Assembly: GCA_044433285.1 (NCBI GenBank)
Contig: JAWXTU010000026.1
Location: forward strand, 1 to 25,294
Length of the DNA stretch: 25,294 nucleotides
Source of the DNA: Aphodosoma sp044433285
GTDB lineage: Bacteria > Bacteroidota > Bacteroidia > Bacteroidales > Paludibacteraceae
Reading direction: 5' to 3'
The notes beneath the pieces are model-generated. The model had not been told where the DNA came from. It did not search any database and saw nothing but the letters and a program-made list of their open reading frames with translations. A program made the translations under genes and the position numbers. Shown here piece by piece: positions 1 to 7,269 of this stretch (position 1 is the first letter of the stretch; each line of letters starts with the position of its first letter).

Positions 1-3000
1 TATATCTTAATAGTGGTGGGTCATCATTATGGAGCGCAGATAATGCCCAATTTGTTGTTTGGTATTGGTGCTATAAAGAAGATGGCGATGGTGTAGATGG
101 TCAGGCGTCTGATTTTATGGCTATAGTGCCTGGTGATGAAAATGTATATAAAACTACACTGAATATAAGAGAGGATTTGACGTTGTCTGAATATGCAATT
201 ATTTTCTTGCGTGTAAATAGCTCAGTCACCTCTTTTGATGTTGATTATTGGGATGATTTGGTCTGGAATAGAACAGATGAATTGTGGATGATTGATGCAG
301 GGGAGTATAACTACTTTGAAATTACATCTTGGTATGGTGATGAGTATTGGGGACTGGGTGGAGAAGCTTTTGAATACAATTTCACAGATGGTTTCTGGTC
401 ATCATCATATTTAGAACCAACTAATGTTGTGGCTGTCTATAACTATCCAACAGAAATATTCTTAGGCGAGACGGTAGATTTTACCGGGATGGATATAATT
501 ACCTCATATGACTTTAATAATCCCACTATTACATATGAGGTGCTTTTGCCAAGTGCTACTGAATACACGGCAATAAACACAACCACTTATACACCTAATA
601 TTGCAGGAGATTATATCTTCCGCATTACAGCTACCGAAGATGATAATATTGCCTCTGCTGAATTTACAGTAGGGGTGGTGAATATGACAATCGTTATACA
701 AGCTTATAGATATGATTATTGGTACAATCACTTGTATATATACTATTGGGTTAATGGTGATGATGCGAATAATTCTGGTATAGTCCAGATGGAGGATATG
801 GGTGGAGACTGGTATTCTTATGAATATTCTGGTGTGTATGGAGATTATATTAATGTAATATTTGTTAATGGTAGCGATTGGGATGGCAATGTAAATCAAA
901 CCGTTAATTCGGATGCTATTTATCAGTCTACTTCATATGTAATAGGTGAAAGCGGCTACCCTGATGGTGATGACTGGGGAAAGCATTATCTAACTCCTGT
1001 AACTAATTCAGGGAAAACATTGTCAGTTAATTACTACTATGGTGATTGTATCGCATTGCATGCTTGGCAGAAATATGATTCTTATGATTCTTATAATTAC
1101 CCTTTATCTGGTGATTGGCCAGGTCGAGAGGGTGAGGTAGTATCTTACAGTAATGTGACTTGGCGTAAATTAGATTTTACCACTCAACTTGATGAAGATA
1201 AACAGTATACTTATGTTATTGTAAATAATAGTGGTGCTGATACTCAAACAACAGATATAGACCTAACAAGCTATATCTATAGCGATGATTCTTGGGTTGC
1301 AGATGATATGGAGGTGTGGGTATATGCAACAGGAAGTGGGGATTCAGATTATACTGTTACTCTCCGTGGCGATATAAAATCGCTACTCGAAAATCAATAT
1401 TATCTATACTCTTATAATTCGGGCGAAAATATAATTCTGAATGATTATGGTGTTACATACTCAGATGATTCATATAACACCTACAAAGCGGCGTATGATG
1501 CTGCATCTGATGCCTTTGGAGCATATGCATCAACTCAAACAGAGATTGATGATGCAGTAACGACATTGACCAATGCCTATAACTCACTGAAAAAGATATT
1601 GACTGTGGATGCTGATGCAACTATATCTGTTGCAGATGATGATGATATTGTTGTAAATGAGTTGTACTTGTATAGCGACATAAATAATGTGGCAAAAATA
1701 GATTTCTCTGCCGCTTCGGTTTATGTTATGGATGCTCTTACTATCACTAAAACTGTAGACAATGCGATATATTACTACTTCTCTCTTCCGTTTGATTGTG
1801 CAGTGAGTGATATCATTGCCGTTGACGCAGAGGGTAATTCTCTTGTTGATACAGACTACGAAAATGTTTGGGTAGTACGTGAGTATAGCGAATATGAGCG
1901 TGCGATTAATTGGAGTAGTGTTGCCTCTGGTACAAGTGTTGGATGGCAATATGTGGATTATGATGCCACTCTAAAAGCTAATCAAGGATATTTAATCGGG
2001 TTCGGTTATGGCGGTACCGATTATTCTGACAGGAGCGAAGTTGCCTCTTGTGGCTTTACATTTATATATAATGGTGCCCTCACGCTTAAAAAATTGACTG
2101 AGGTGGCGGTTACTGCTACTGATGTGGAGTCAGATGATGTTGCTGCTCAATTGCACAAGGGGTATAATCTAATCTCTGTGCCTAGTTATGCTGTGTATGA
2201 TAACTCTATTTCTTATACAGCTTCTGATAACAGCGATAATGATATTCAATATATCTCGGTATCCTATCCAAATTCTGATGGATATGGTTATACTCAATTT
2301 AGTACACTAGAGGGTGGTTTTGATTTTGAACCGTTTTTACCTTTCTTTGTGCAAGTGCCAGAAAATGGTACCTTAGATTTTGACTATGATTTTATGTCAG
2401 CTCAAACTGCATCTGGTGCGCCTATGCTCTCGCCATCGGCTGTTGGTGGTTCGCAAGAGGATTATATCGTGGTGAAACTGATGCAAAATGGTGAGGTGGT
2501 GGATAAAACTACTGCAATATTTGTAGAGAAGGATGTTACAAATTATACTGTGGGTTACGACCTCGAAAAGATGTTCTCTAGCGCAATGCCACAGATTTAT
2601 ATCCTAGATAAGGGGTATGATTTGGCGGTAAACGGTCGTCAATTTAAGGAGTCGGATATTATCACTCTCGAAATTTACACTCCATCGGCAGGTGAGTATA
2701 CTATTTCATTGACATCAAACGACTATATGATTGAGGATATTAATAGTGGTGATTTGTCTGAAATTGTCACATTTACAACTGATGCAGCTGGATATATCAC
2801 TGGTGAATATCGCGTGGTGCGCCAATTGATTACTACAGATAATGGTTGCGTTGGTTCTGAGGTTTCAGACTTATCTATCTATACGCAAAAAGGCTCGGTA
2901 GTAGTGGAGAATATAGACACCTCGTCGCCAATATATCTATACACCTCGTCTGGACAATTGGTGAATCTATATACATCTACACAGCCATCTATCACCATCA

Positions 3001-3071
3001 GTGGTCTGAATAGCGGTATATATCTGCTTCGTGTGGAGAATAGAACATATAAATTAATCATCAACAATTAA
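1..3071 (+). CDS. Large secreted modular protein with starch-binding-like modules and a T9SS-type C-terminal domain (5' end outside window)
   Basis: The reading frame is open from base 3 to the stop at 3069-3071, so the ATG at 117 is internal and the true start lies upstream. The visible 1,022 residues are rich in Tyr, Trp and Asp, as in cell-surface carbohydrate-binding proteins. Segments in order: a module with a W..ADNAQF start and a WNRTDEL motif (about 18-390); an Ig-like beta module (about 393-680); two stretches resembling CBM25/26 starch-binding modules, with a VIFVNG motif (684-930) and a SGDWPG motif (about 1011-1270); a FIVAR-like helical segment (about 1390-1605); then beta-rich sequence containing YYFSLPFDC. 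The last about 75 residues, with IYLYTSSGQLV and GLNSGIYLLRV, fit a T9SS type A sorting domain, which in that family sends proteins across the outer membrane. No catalytic domain is visible, so the substrate is unknown. The C-terminus could instead be a related Bacteroidales tail family such as DUF6383. Confidence 0.8.
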   Translation, partial: YLNSGGSSLWSADNAQFVVWYWCYKEDGDGVDGQASDFMAIVPGDENVYKTTLNIREDLTLSEYAIIFLRVNSSVTSFDVDYWDDLVWNRTDELWMIDAGEYNYFEITSWYGDEYWGLGGEAFEYNFTDGFWSSSYLEPTNVVAVYNYPTEIFLGETVDFTGMDIITSYDFNNPTITYEVLLPSATEYTAINTTTYTPNIAGDYIFRITATEDDNIASAEFTVGVVNMTIVIQAYRYDYWYNHLYIYYWVNGDDANNSGIVQMEDMGGDWYSYEYSGVYGDYINVIFVNGSDWDGNVNQTVNSDAIYQSTSYVIGESGYPDGDDWGKHYLTPVTNSGKTLSVNYYYGDCIALHAWQKYDSYDSYNYPLSGDWPGREGEVVSYSNVTWRKLDFTTQLDEDKQYTYVIVNNSGADTQTTDIDLTSYIYSDDSWVADDMEVWVYATGSGDSDYTVTLRGDIKSLLENQYYLYSYNSGENIILNDYGVTYSDDSYNTYKAAYDAASDAFGAYASTQTEIDDAVTTLTNAYNSLKKILTVDADATISVADDDDIVVNELYLYSDINNVAKIDFSAASVYVMDALTITKTVDNAIYYYFSLPFDCAVSDIIAVDAEGNSLVDTDYENVWVVREYSEYERAINWSSVASGTSVGWQYVDYDATLKANQGYLIGFGYGGTDYSDRSEVASCGFTFIYNGALTLKKLTEVAVTATDVESDDVAAQLHKGYNLISVPSYAVYDNSISYTASDNSDNDIQYISVSYPNSDGYGYTQFSTLEGGFDFEPFLPFFVQVPENGTLDFDYDFMSAQTASGAPMLSPSAVGGSQEDYIVVKLMQNGEVVDKTTAIFVEKDVTNYTVGYDLEKMFSSAMPQIYILDKGYDLAVNGRQFKESDIITLEIYTPSAGEYTISLTSNDYMIEDINSGDLSEIVTFTTDAAGYITGEYRVVRQLITTDNGCVGSEVSDLSIYTQKGSVVVENIDTSSPIYLYTSSGQLVNLYTSTQPSITISGLNSGIYLLRVENRTYKLIINN

Positions 3072-3084
3072 TACTATAATACCT

Positions 3085-3759
3085 ATGAAAAAATCTACAT
3101 TTAGTTCATTGTTGTTGATATCTGTCTATTTGATAATGTGTATTAACGTTATGGTAGGTAGTCATAAAAGGGTGGATTTGTCAAATGTTAAATCCATAAA
3201 TAATAATGATTATCATAGAGGTTTTTTATATTCTCTATTGAGTACTAATCCTCATACTGTAGAAGGGAATATTGATTATGGAGAATCGAAAGCCTATTTT
3301 AAGCATAATATACACCAAAACAGCGTAGCGTTGACCACTGATAAGGTTAAATTTAAATCAACTATGCCTACGGGTAAAAACATTTCATTTACATCCTCTT
3401 CTAGTAGAGTGGTAAATTATTCAGCCTCGTCGGTAACTGCCAAATCTATAGGTATATCTAGTGGTGATAGATATACTCAAGTGAAAAGTGGTGCTATGGT
3501 GATAAATGGTAATAATAATAAGGTGGTGGGAAGAACAAGTCTCTCTTCATCCTCTGCATCTACCTCTTTCACATATTCCAATCTCCTTGCAAAATCGCTT
3601 GATACGTATGAGCCATTCCAGAGTTCTGGAGATGCAACTAACGCTGCATCAACTCGTTTGCCGGATGATGATAATGCTACCGACCCAGTGCCCGTAGGTT
3701 CTGCACTGCTGCTGCTTTTGATGCTGTTACCTTATGCAATATATAAATGTCGACAATAA
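3085..3759 (+). CDS. Ser/Thr-rich exported protein with C-terminal membrane helix, unknown function
   Basis: I do not recognise a named family. The 224-residue product starts 13 bp after the stop of the T9SS-type cargo gene, so the two are probably co-transcribed. Residues 1-26 form a signal peptide or anchor (MKKSTFSSLLLISVYLIMC). The middle, about 90-170, is Ser/Thr-rich low-complexity sequence. Close to the C-terminus come an acidic stretch (DDDNATDP), a VPVG motif, a Leu-rich helix of about 17 residues, and a short basic end containing YKCRQ. The order acidic linker, P-V-G, hydrophobic helix, basic tail resembles short C-terminal anchors I recall on small Bacteroidetes proteins next to secreted cargo. 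It is also the general plan of sorting tags such as PEP-CTERM. A role as partner or membrane anchor for the upstream cargo is inference only. Confidence 0.7.
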   Translation: MKKSTFSSLLLISVYLIMCINVMVGSHKRVDLSNVKSINNNDYHRGFLYSLLSTNPHTVEGNIDYGESKAYFKHNIHQNSVALTTDKVKFKSTMPTGKNISFTSSSSRVVNYSASSVTAKSIGISSGDRYTQVKSGAMVINGNNNKVVGRTSLSSSSASTSFTYSNLLAKSLDTYEPFQSSGDATNAASTRLPDDDNATDPVPVGSALLLLLMLLPYAIYKCRQ

Positions 3760-3760
3760 A

Positions 3761-3805
3761 TTACTAGCCCCTGTTTGATTGTGGTAATCAAACAGGGGCT
3801 AGTAA
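3761..3805. terminator. Perfect 20-bp inverted repeat between convergent genes
   Basis: Bases 3761-3780 are exactly complementary to 3786-3805, with a 5-nt loop (gtggt). The repeat begins one base after the stop of the Ser-rich gene and ends 34 bases before the obgE stop on the other strand. It can therefore serve both directions as a bidirectional terminator. There is no clear U-tract on either side, so termination or 3'-end protection is inferred from position and stem strength. Confidence 0.7.
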
Positions 3806-3839
3806 ATATATGTGAGTTCTAAAACTACTTCGCTTACTA

Positions 3840-5009
3840 TTAATCTTCGTCTAGCATTACGCCAGCTTCAAACTCCTCGTCGTAATACTCTTCGCTTTCG
3901 TCAGTTTCTGTCTCGTCGAAAGAGTAGTCATACTCCTCGAAATCATCTAACTCCTTCTCAGAGAATCTCTTCTTCACCTCGATGTTGCGGTGAGTGAATG
4001 TCTCGATTTTATTCTCTTCGCTGTTGATAGCCTCCCAAAGTATATCTTTTAGTTCTGTGATACCCATACCTGCTACTGCCGAGATGAAGATGCAGCGCAC
4101 CCCCTCTGGCAATTCTGCTGTAATTGCCTCGATTAACTCCTCGTCGAGCATATCGGATTTGGTGATGGCAAGAATTGATTGTTTGTCAACCAACTCTGGA
4201 TTAAACTGTTGCAACTCGTTTTTCAAGATACCATACTCTTTTGCGATATCATCGCTATCGGCAGGCACCATATATAATAAAATAGCATTGCGCTCTATGT
4301 GGCGTAAAAATCTCAATCCGAGACCTTTGCCCTCTGCTGCCCCCTCGATAATACCCGGTATATCTGCCATACAAAATGAGCGACTATCTCTGTAGGGTAC
4401 GATACCCAAGTTTGGCACAAGTGTAGTAAATGGATAGTTGGCAATTTTTGGTTTTGCCGCTGATACCACGCTTAGTAGGGTAGATTTGCCTGCGTTAGGG
4501 AAACCCACTAAACCAACATCTGCCAGCACTTTTAGCTCTAGGATTACGTTGCGCTCAATCATCGGTTCGCCCGGTTGCGCATAGCGTGGAGTTTGATTAG
4601 TAGCCGTGCGGAAATGCCAGTTGCCTAACCCCCCGCGACCGCCTTTCAACAACACCACCTCTTGTCCGTCATCTGTAACATCGCATAAAAACTCGCCAGA
4701 GTCGGCGTCGTAAGCCACTGTGCCACACGGTACATCGATATATTTGTCATCCCCATCGGCTCCGAAGCTGCGACTGCCGCTACCGTGTCCGCCATGACCA
4801 GCAAATATATGTCGTGCATATTTTAGGTGAATAAGAGTCCAATAATCTTTGTTACCTCGTAGGATTATATGCCCCCCACGACCCCCATCGCCACCATCAG
4901 GACCACCCTTTGGGATATATTTTTCGCGATGGAAATGGGTAGAACCTCCACCCCCTTTGCCCGAGCGACAAAAGATTTTTACGTAATCTACAAAGTTTGA
5001 TGATGCCAT
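3840..5009 (-). CDS. obgE: GTPase Obg/CgtA, ribosome assembly
   Basis: A 389-residue Obg-family GTPase, which acts in the cytoplasm in late 50S ribosomal subunit assembly and stress responses. The N-terminal Gly-rich Obg fold (about 1-160) is evident from runs such as KGGPDGGDGGRGG and KGGRGGLGN. The G domain follows: P-loop GFPNAGKST at 169-177, switch region NYPFTT at about 191-196, DIPGIIEGA at 216-224, TKSD at 273-276 and the SA motif at about 300. The last about 40 residues are very acidic, which is common in Obg C-terminal tails. The length is normal for forms without a folded TGS/OCT domain. It is the third gene of a minus-strand series hpt, adk, obgE, separated from adk by 112 bp in which I see no convincing promoter or terminator. 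Confidence 0.96.
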   Translation of the reverse strand: MASSNFVDYVKIFCRSGKGGGGSTHFHREKYIPKGGPDGGDGGRGGHIILRGNKDYWTLIHLKYARHIFAGHGGHGSGSRSFGADGDDKYIDVPCGTVAYDADSGEFLCDVTDDGQEVVLLKGGRGGLGNWHFRTATNQTPRYAQPGEPMIERNVILELKVLADVGLVGFPNAGKSTLLSVVSAAKPKIANYPFTTLVPNLGIVPYRDSRSFCMADIPGIIEGAAEGKGLGLRFLRHIERNAILLYMVPADSDDIAKEYGILKNELQQFNPELVDKQSILAITKSDMLDEELIEAITAELPEGVRCIFISAVAGMGITELKDILWEAINSEENKIETFTHRNIEVKKRFSEKELDDFEEYDYSFDETETDESEEYYDEEFEAGVMLDED

Positions 5010-5121
5010 AAATATGATGTTGTTTTATTTTGTTTAAGCTGACCTCTTAAAATGGCTTTGCTTAGATTTTTGAAATTTATTAGAGCTATTTCGGTTAGAT
5101 ATCAAGAGTTTAGCGAGCTAA

Positions 5122-5697
5122 TTAGTTGATGTAACTCTCTACAGCCGCTTTTGTCTGCTCGTAACAAGCCTCTACTGTGCTGTTGTTGTTTACGGCACTA
5201 AAACGATTTCTATCGCGATAGTGGTCCATAACTGGCAGTGTAGTAGTTTGATAAATCTCCAAACGACGTTTGATTGTCTCGAGGTTGTCATCTGCTCTAC
5301 CTGATGTTTTTGCGCGGTTGAGCAGTCGTGGGATAAGAATATCGTGTTCCACTTCTACTTGTATCATACAAGTTACAGATGTGTTGTGTGCAGCCAATAT
5401 CTCATCGAGCATTGCCACTTGAGCCAATGTGCGAGGATAACCATCAAAGATATATCCTTTTGTTTCACCTATACTATCAATTTTTTGGCGCAACATCTCT
5501 GTTATCATCTCGTCAGAGACCAACTGTCCGTTGTTAATCAGCGCAGCGGCTTTTTTACCTGTCTCTGTACCAGCCTTTATCTCTTCGCGGAGAATGTCGC
5601 CAGTGGATAGGTGTGTAAGACCGTACTCCTCAATCAGAATGTCGCTTTGGGTACCTTTGCCCGACCCAGGGGCACCAGAAATTACTATATTTAACAT
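5122..5697 (-). CDS. adk: Adenylate kinase (short-LID form)
   Basis: A 191-residue adenylate kinase that converts ATP + AMP to 2 ADP. The P-loop GAPGSGKGT lies at residues 8-16, the AMP-binding THLSTGDILR region at about 28-37, and DGYPRT at 85-90. The LID segment after RLLNRAKTSGRADDN (about 124-138) is short and carries no Cys4 zinc site, so this is the short form, about 25 residues smaller than the E. coli enzyme. It lies between hpt (120 bp upstream) and obgE on the same strand. Pairing it with hpt links purine salvage with adenylate balance. The start at MLNIVISGAP is set by the P-loop distance. Confidence 0.96.
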   Translation of the reverse strand: MLNIVISGAPGSGKGTQSDILIEEYGLTHLSTGDILREEIKAGTETGKKAAALINNGQLVSDEMITEMLRQKIDSIGETKGYIFDGYPRTLAQVAMLDEILAAHNTSVTCMIQVEVEHDILIPRLLNRAKTSGRADDNLETIKRRLEIYQTTTLPVMDHYRDRNRFSAVNNNSTVEACYEQTKAAVESYIN

Positions 5698-5796
5698 TGT
5701 TGTAATGATTTTTTTAAACTAGGAGGCTTCTAAAAACTGCTTTACGGAGATTTTTGAAGATTTTTTGTTACCTATTTTTTCGTTTAATTTTATTTT

Positions 5797-5817
5797 CGGG
5801 GGATTTTTATATCTCCG
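5797..5817. repeat. Imperfect hairpin between hpt and adk, member of a recurring 21-nt motif
   Basis: GGGGGATTTTTATATCTCCG can fold with an AT-rich loop and sits directly at the hpt stop codon. Similar sequences lie at 9542-9562 and 19799-19819. It could be an hpt terminator or a processing site in the hpt-adk transcript. The remainder of the 120-bp gap is AT-rich and shows no gene. Confidence 0.4.
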
Positions 5818-6354
5818 TTATGGAATTAGGGTGTATATATCGCGCAAATTGCGACCATAACCATCATAATCAAGTCCATAACCCACTATGAAATCGTTTG
5901 GTATCGTCATTGCAACGTAATTTAGTTTCACCTCGTGTTTCAACGCTTCAGGTTTGAAAAATAGAGTAGCTACACGAATATCGTCAGCCCCTTTTTCAGT
6001 TAGTTGCTTGATTATGTTGCTCATCGTAAAACCACTGTCTACTATATCTTCGATTATCACCACCGTGCGCCCTTTTACATCGTCGGTTAGTCCCAACAAC
6101 TCTTTGATAGTGCCAGTGCTGCCAGTACCCTCGTACGATGCCACTTTTATGAAACTCACCTCGGCTGGTATCTCTACTCGCTTGAGCAGGTCAGCCGCAA
6201 ACATAAATGCGCCGTTGAGGATAACCAAAAATAGTGGATTTTTATCTCTTAATTCTTCGCACATCTGTGCTGCGATAACCTCTATCGACTCTAAAATCTT
6301 GCTTTCGTCAATCGAAATACCAAAGGTTTTATCTTTTAATGTTACTTGTTTCAT
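5818..6354 (-). CDS. hpt: Hypoxanthine phosphoribosyltransferase
   Basis: A 178-residue type I phosphoribosyltransferase. It joins hypoxanthine (and probably guanine) to PRPP to form IMP or GMP in purine salvage. The PRPP-binding loop VVIIEDIVDSGFT is at about 98-110, with the two acidic residues expected before the loop. The purine-side region DFIVGYGLDYDGYGRNL is at about 154-170, and the LNGAFMFAADL segment near 46-56 fits the first PRT loop. The length is normal for bacterial Hpt. It is the first gene of the minus-strand series leading into adk and obgE, with a Bacteroidetes -7 element 32-39 bp upstream of the start. Confidence 0.95.
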   Translation of the reverse strand: MKQVTLKDKTFGISIDESKILESIEVIAAQMCEELRDKNPLFLVILNGAFMFAADLLKRVEIPAEVSFIKVASYEGTGSTGTIKELLGLTDDVKGRTVVIIEDIVDSGFTMSNIIKQLTEKGADDIRVATLFFKPEALKHEVKLNYVAMTIPNDFIVGYGLDYDGYGRNLRDIYTLIP

Positions 6355-6385
6355 AATACCCTTTAATTTTGAAAAAAAATTTTTG

Positions 6386-6393
6386 CAAAGTTA
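6386..6393 (-). promoter_or_regulatory. Bacteroidetes -7 element upstream of hpt
   Basis: On the minus strand this reads TAACTTTG, an exact match to TAnnTTTG, placed 32-39 bp upstream of the hpt ATG. The expected TTTG at -33 is not clear, so the promoter is supported by one element plus position. Confidence 0.55.
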
Positions 6394-6564
6394 CGATTTT
6401 TTTTCGAGGTAATTGTTATCTTTTATGCTAAATATATTTAAAAACAAGGCGAAAGAGTAGCTTTGTATCGAATTTAATAAATTTAATCTATATTCTTTGT
6501 GGAGTTTTATATATCTCATTAGAAAATAGATGTTTTAAATGATATAAAAAAAACAGAAAAATGC

Positions 6565-6595
6565 TTTGTTTGTAATTAAAAAATAACTATCTTTG
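6565..6595 (+). promoter_or_regulatory. Bacteroidetes-type promoter for the metal-handling cluster
   Basis: TTTG at 6565-6568, a 19-nt spacer, then TATCTTTG at 6588-6595: both elements match the Bacteroidetes consensus. The transcription start would fall around 6599-6603, on the GTG start codon of the next gene, which suggests a leaderless or nearly leaderless transcript. The rest of the 6413-6599 gap is AT-rich with no gene seen. A weak GGAGTTTTATATATCTC hairpin lies at 6501-6517. Confidence 0.75.
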
Positions 6596-6599
6596 CAGT

Positions 6600-7085
6600 G
6601 TGAAAAATATCTCTAACAATATATTAGTCGTTGCCCTTGCCCTACTAGTGGGGTGGGTGTCTGGTGGTGTAAACATCAGCAGTTATTGTTGTAACGCTTG
6701 CAAAGAAAATGGACAAAAAATGTTCAGCACTCTTACTTGCGAAGAGGTACACACCATGCATCATTGTGCTGATGCTGAATGCAATCATCTGCTTAATGCG
6801 CCGCAACTGCATATATGTAGTGGCGATGGATGTTGTTCTCATGCTGATTTGCATAATAATCATTGCGATATCTATCGTACGCAAGTTATTATTCTTACGC
6901 AAAATAGTATTGCCGATTGGGATTTCTCAGCTCCGCAAATTCAACTATTTGTAGCACAATTTCAACAACTTAACATGTCGCAAGTGGAGAGTGCTCCTCT
7001 TGTTATCTATAATAATTTGACTCCACCACCGCTTTTTGAGGGTGGTAGAGATATTCTATCTCAAAATTCATTATTATTAATTTGA
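6600..7085 (+). CDS. Cys/His-rich exported protein, probable periplasmic metal-binding partner of the TonB receptor
   Basis: 161 residues with a GTG start. Residues 1-23 form a signal peptide or N-terminal membrane segment (core ILVVALALLVGWV). Residues 30-89 hold ten cysteines (30, 31, 34, 47, 56, 61, 73, 78, 79, 89) and eight histidines, including YCCNAC, TMHHC and GCCSH. This density suggests metal binding, perhaps Cu or Zn, although disulfides are possible. The C-terminal part has no cysteines and ends with TPPPLFEGGRDIL. The layout (YC, CC, PP) recalls the small HYC_CC_PP-type proteins of Bacteroidetes found next to TonB receptors, a match made from memory. The gene sits 184 bp upstream of the receptor and behind a good promoter. 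No other in-frame start would keep the signal peptide. Confidence 0.7.
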   Translation: MKNISNNILVVALALLVGWVSGGVNISSYCCNACKENGQKMFSTLTCEEVHTMHHCADAECNHLLNAPQLHICSGDGCCSHADLHNNHCDIYRTQVIILTQNSIADWDFSAPQIQLFVAQFQQLNMSQVESAPLVIYNNLTPPPLFEGGRDILSQNSLLLI

Positions 7086-7096
7086 TTTTTTAACTA

Positions 7097-7136
7097 CAAT
7101 TGAGTCTGCTTGTTTCGACTTGTCGCTGCTCAATTG
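7097..7136 (+). promoter_or_regulatory. Stem-loop between the Cys-rich gene and the TonB receptor
   Basis: CAATTGAG at 7097-7104 pairs with CTCAATTG at 7129-7136 across a 24-nt loop, followed by GGCTCTTTTGTG. It could be a weak terminator or attenuator that lowers expression of the receptor relative to the first gene. The stem is only 8 bp, so the call is tentative. Confidence 0.35.
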
Positions 7137-7212
7137 GCTCTTTTGTGATTTTCAGCGCGATAGACGTTGATACAGAGTTTAATAGTTAAATAACGTATGG
7201 TTTACGATGTAA

Positions 7213-7254
7213 AACTTTACAAAAAAAACCTTACAAAAAAAACCTTACAGAAAA
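7213..7254 (+). repeat. Three 14-bp tandem repeats in the receptor leader
   Basis: The unit AACCTTACAAAAAA occurs three times with period 14 (TTAC at 7217, 7231 and 7245) and ends 15 bp before the receptor ATG. It lies where a ribosome would load, so copy-number changes could alter translation. This is inference from position. Confidence 0.6.
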
Positions 7255-7269
7255 ATCAAATTAAAAAAG

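Noticed and set aside
117..3071. Gene starting at the ATG at 117
   Set aside because: The frame is open back to base 3, so the gene is cut by the window start.
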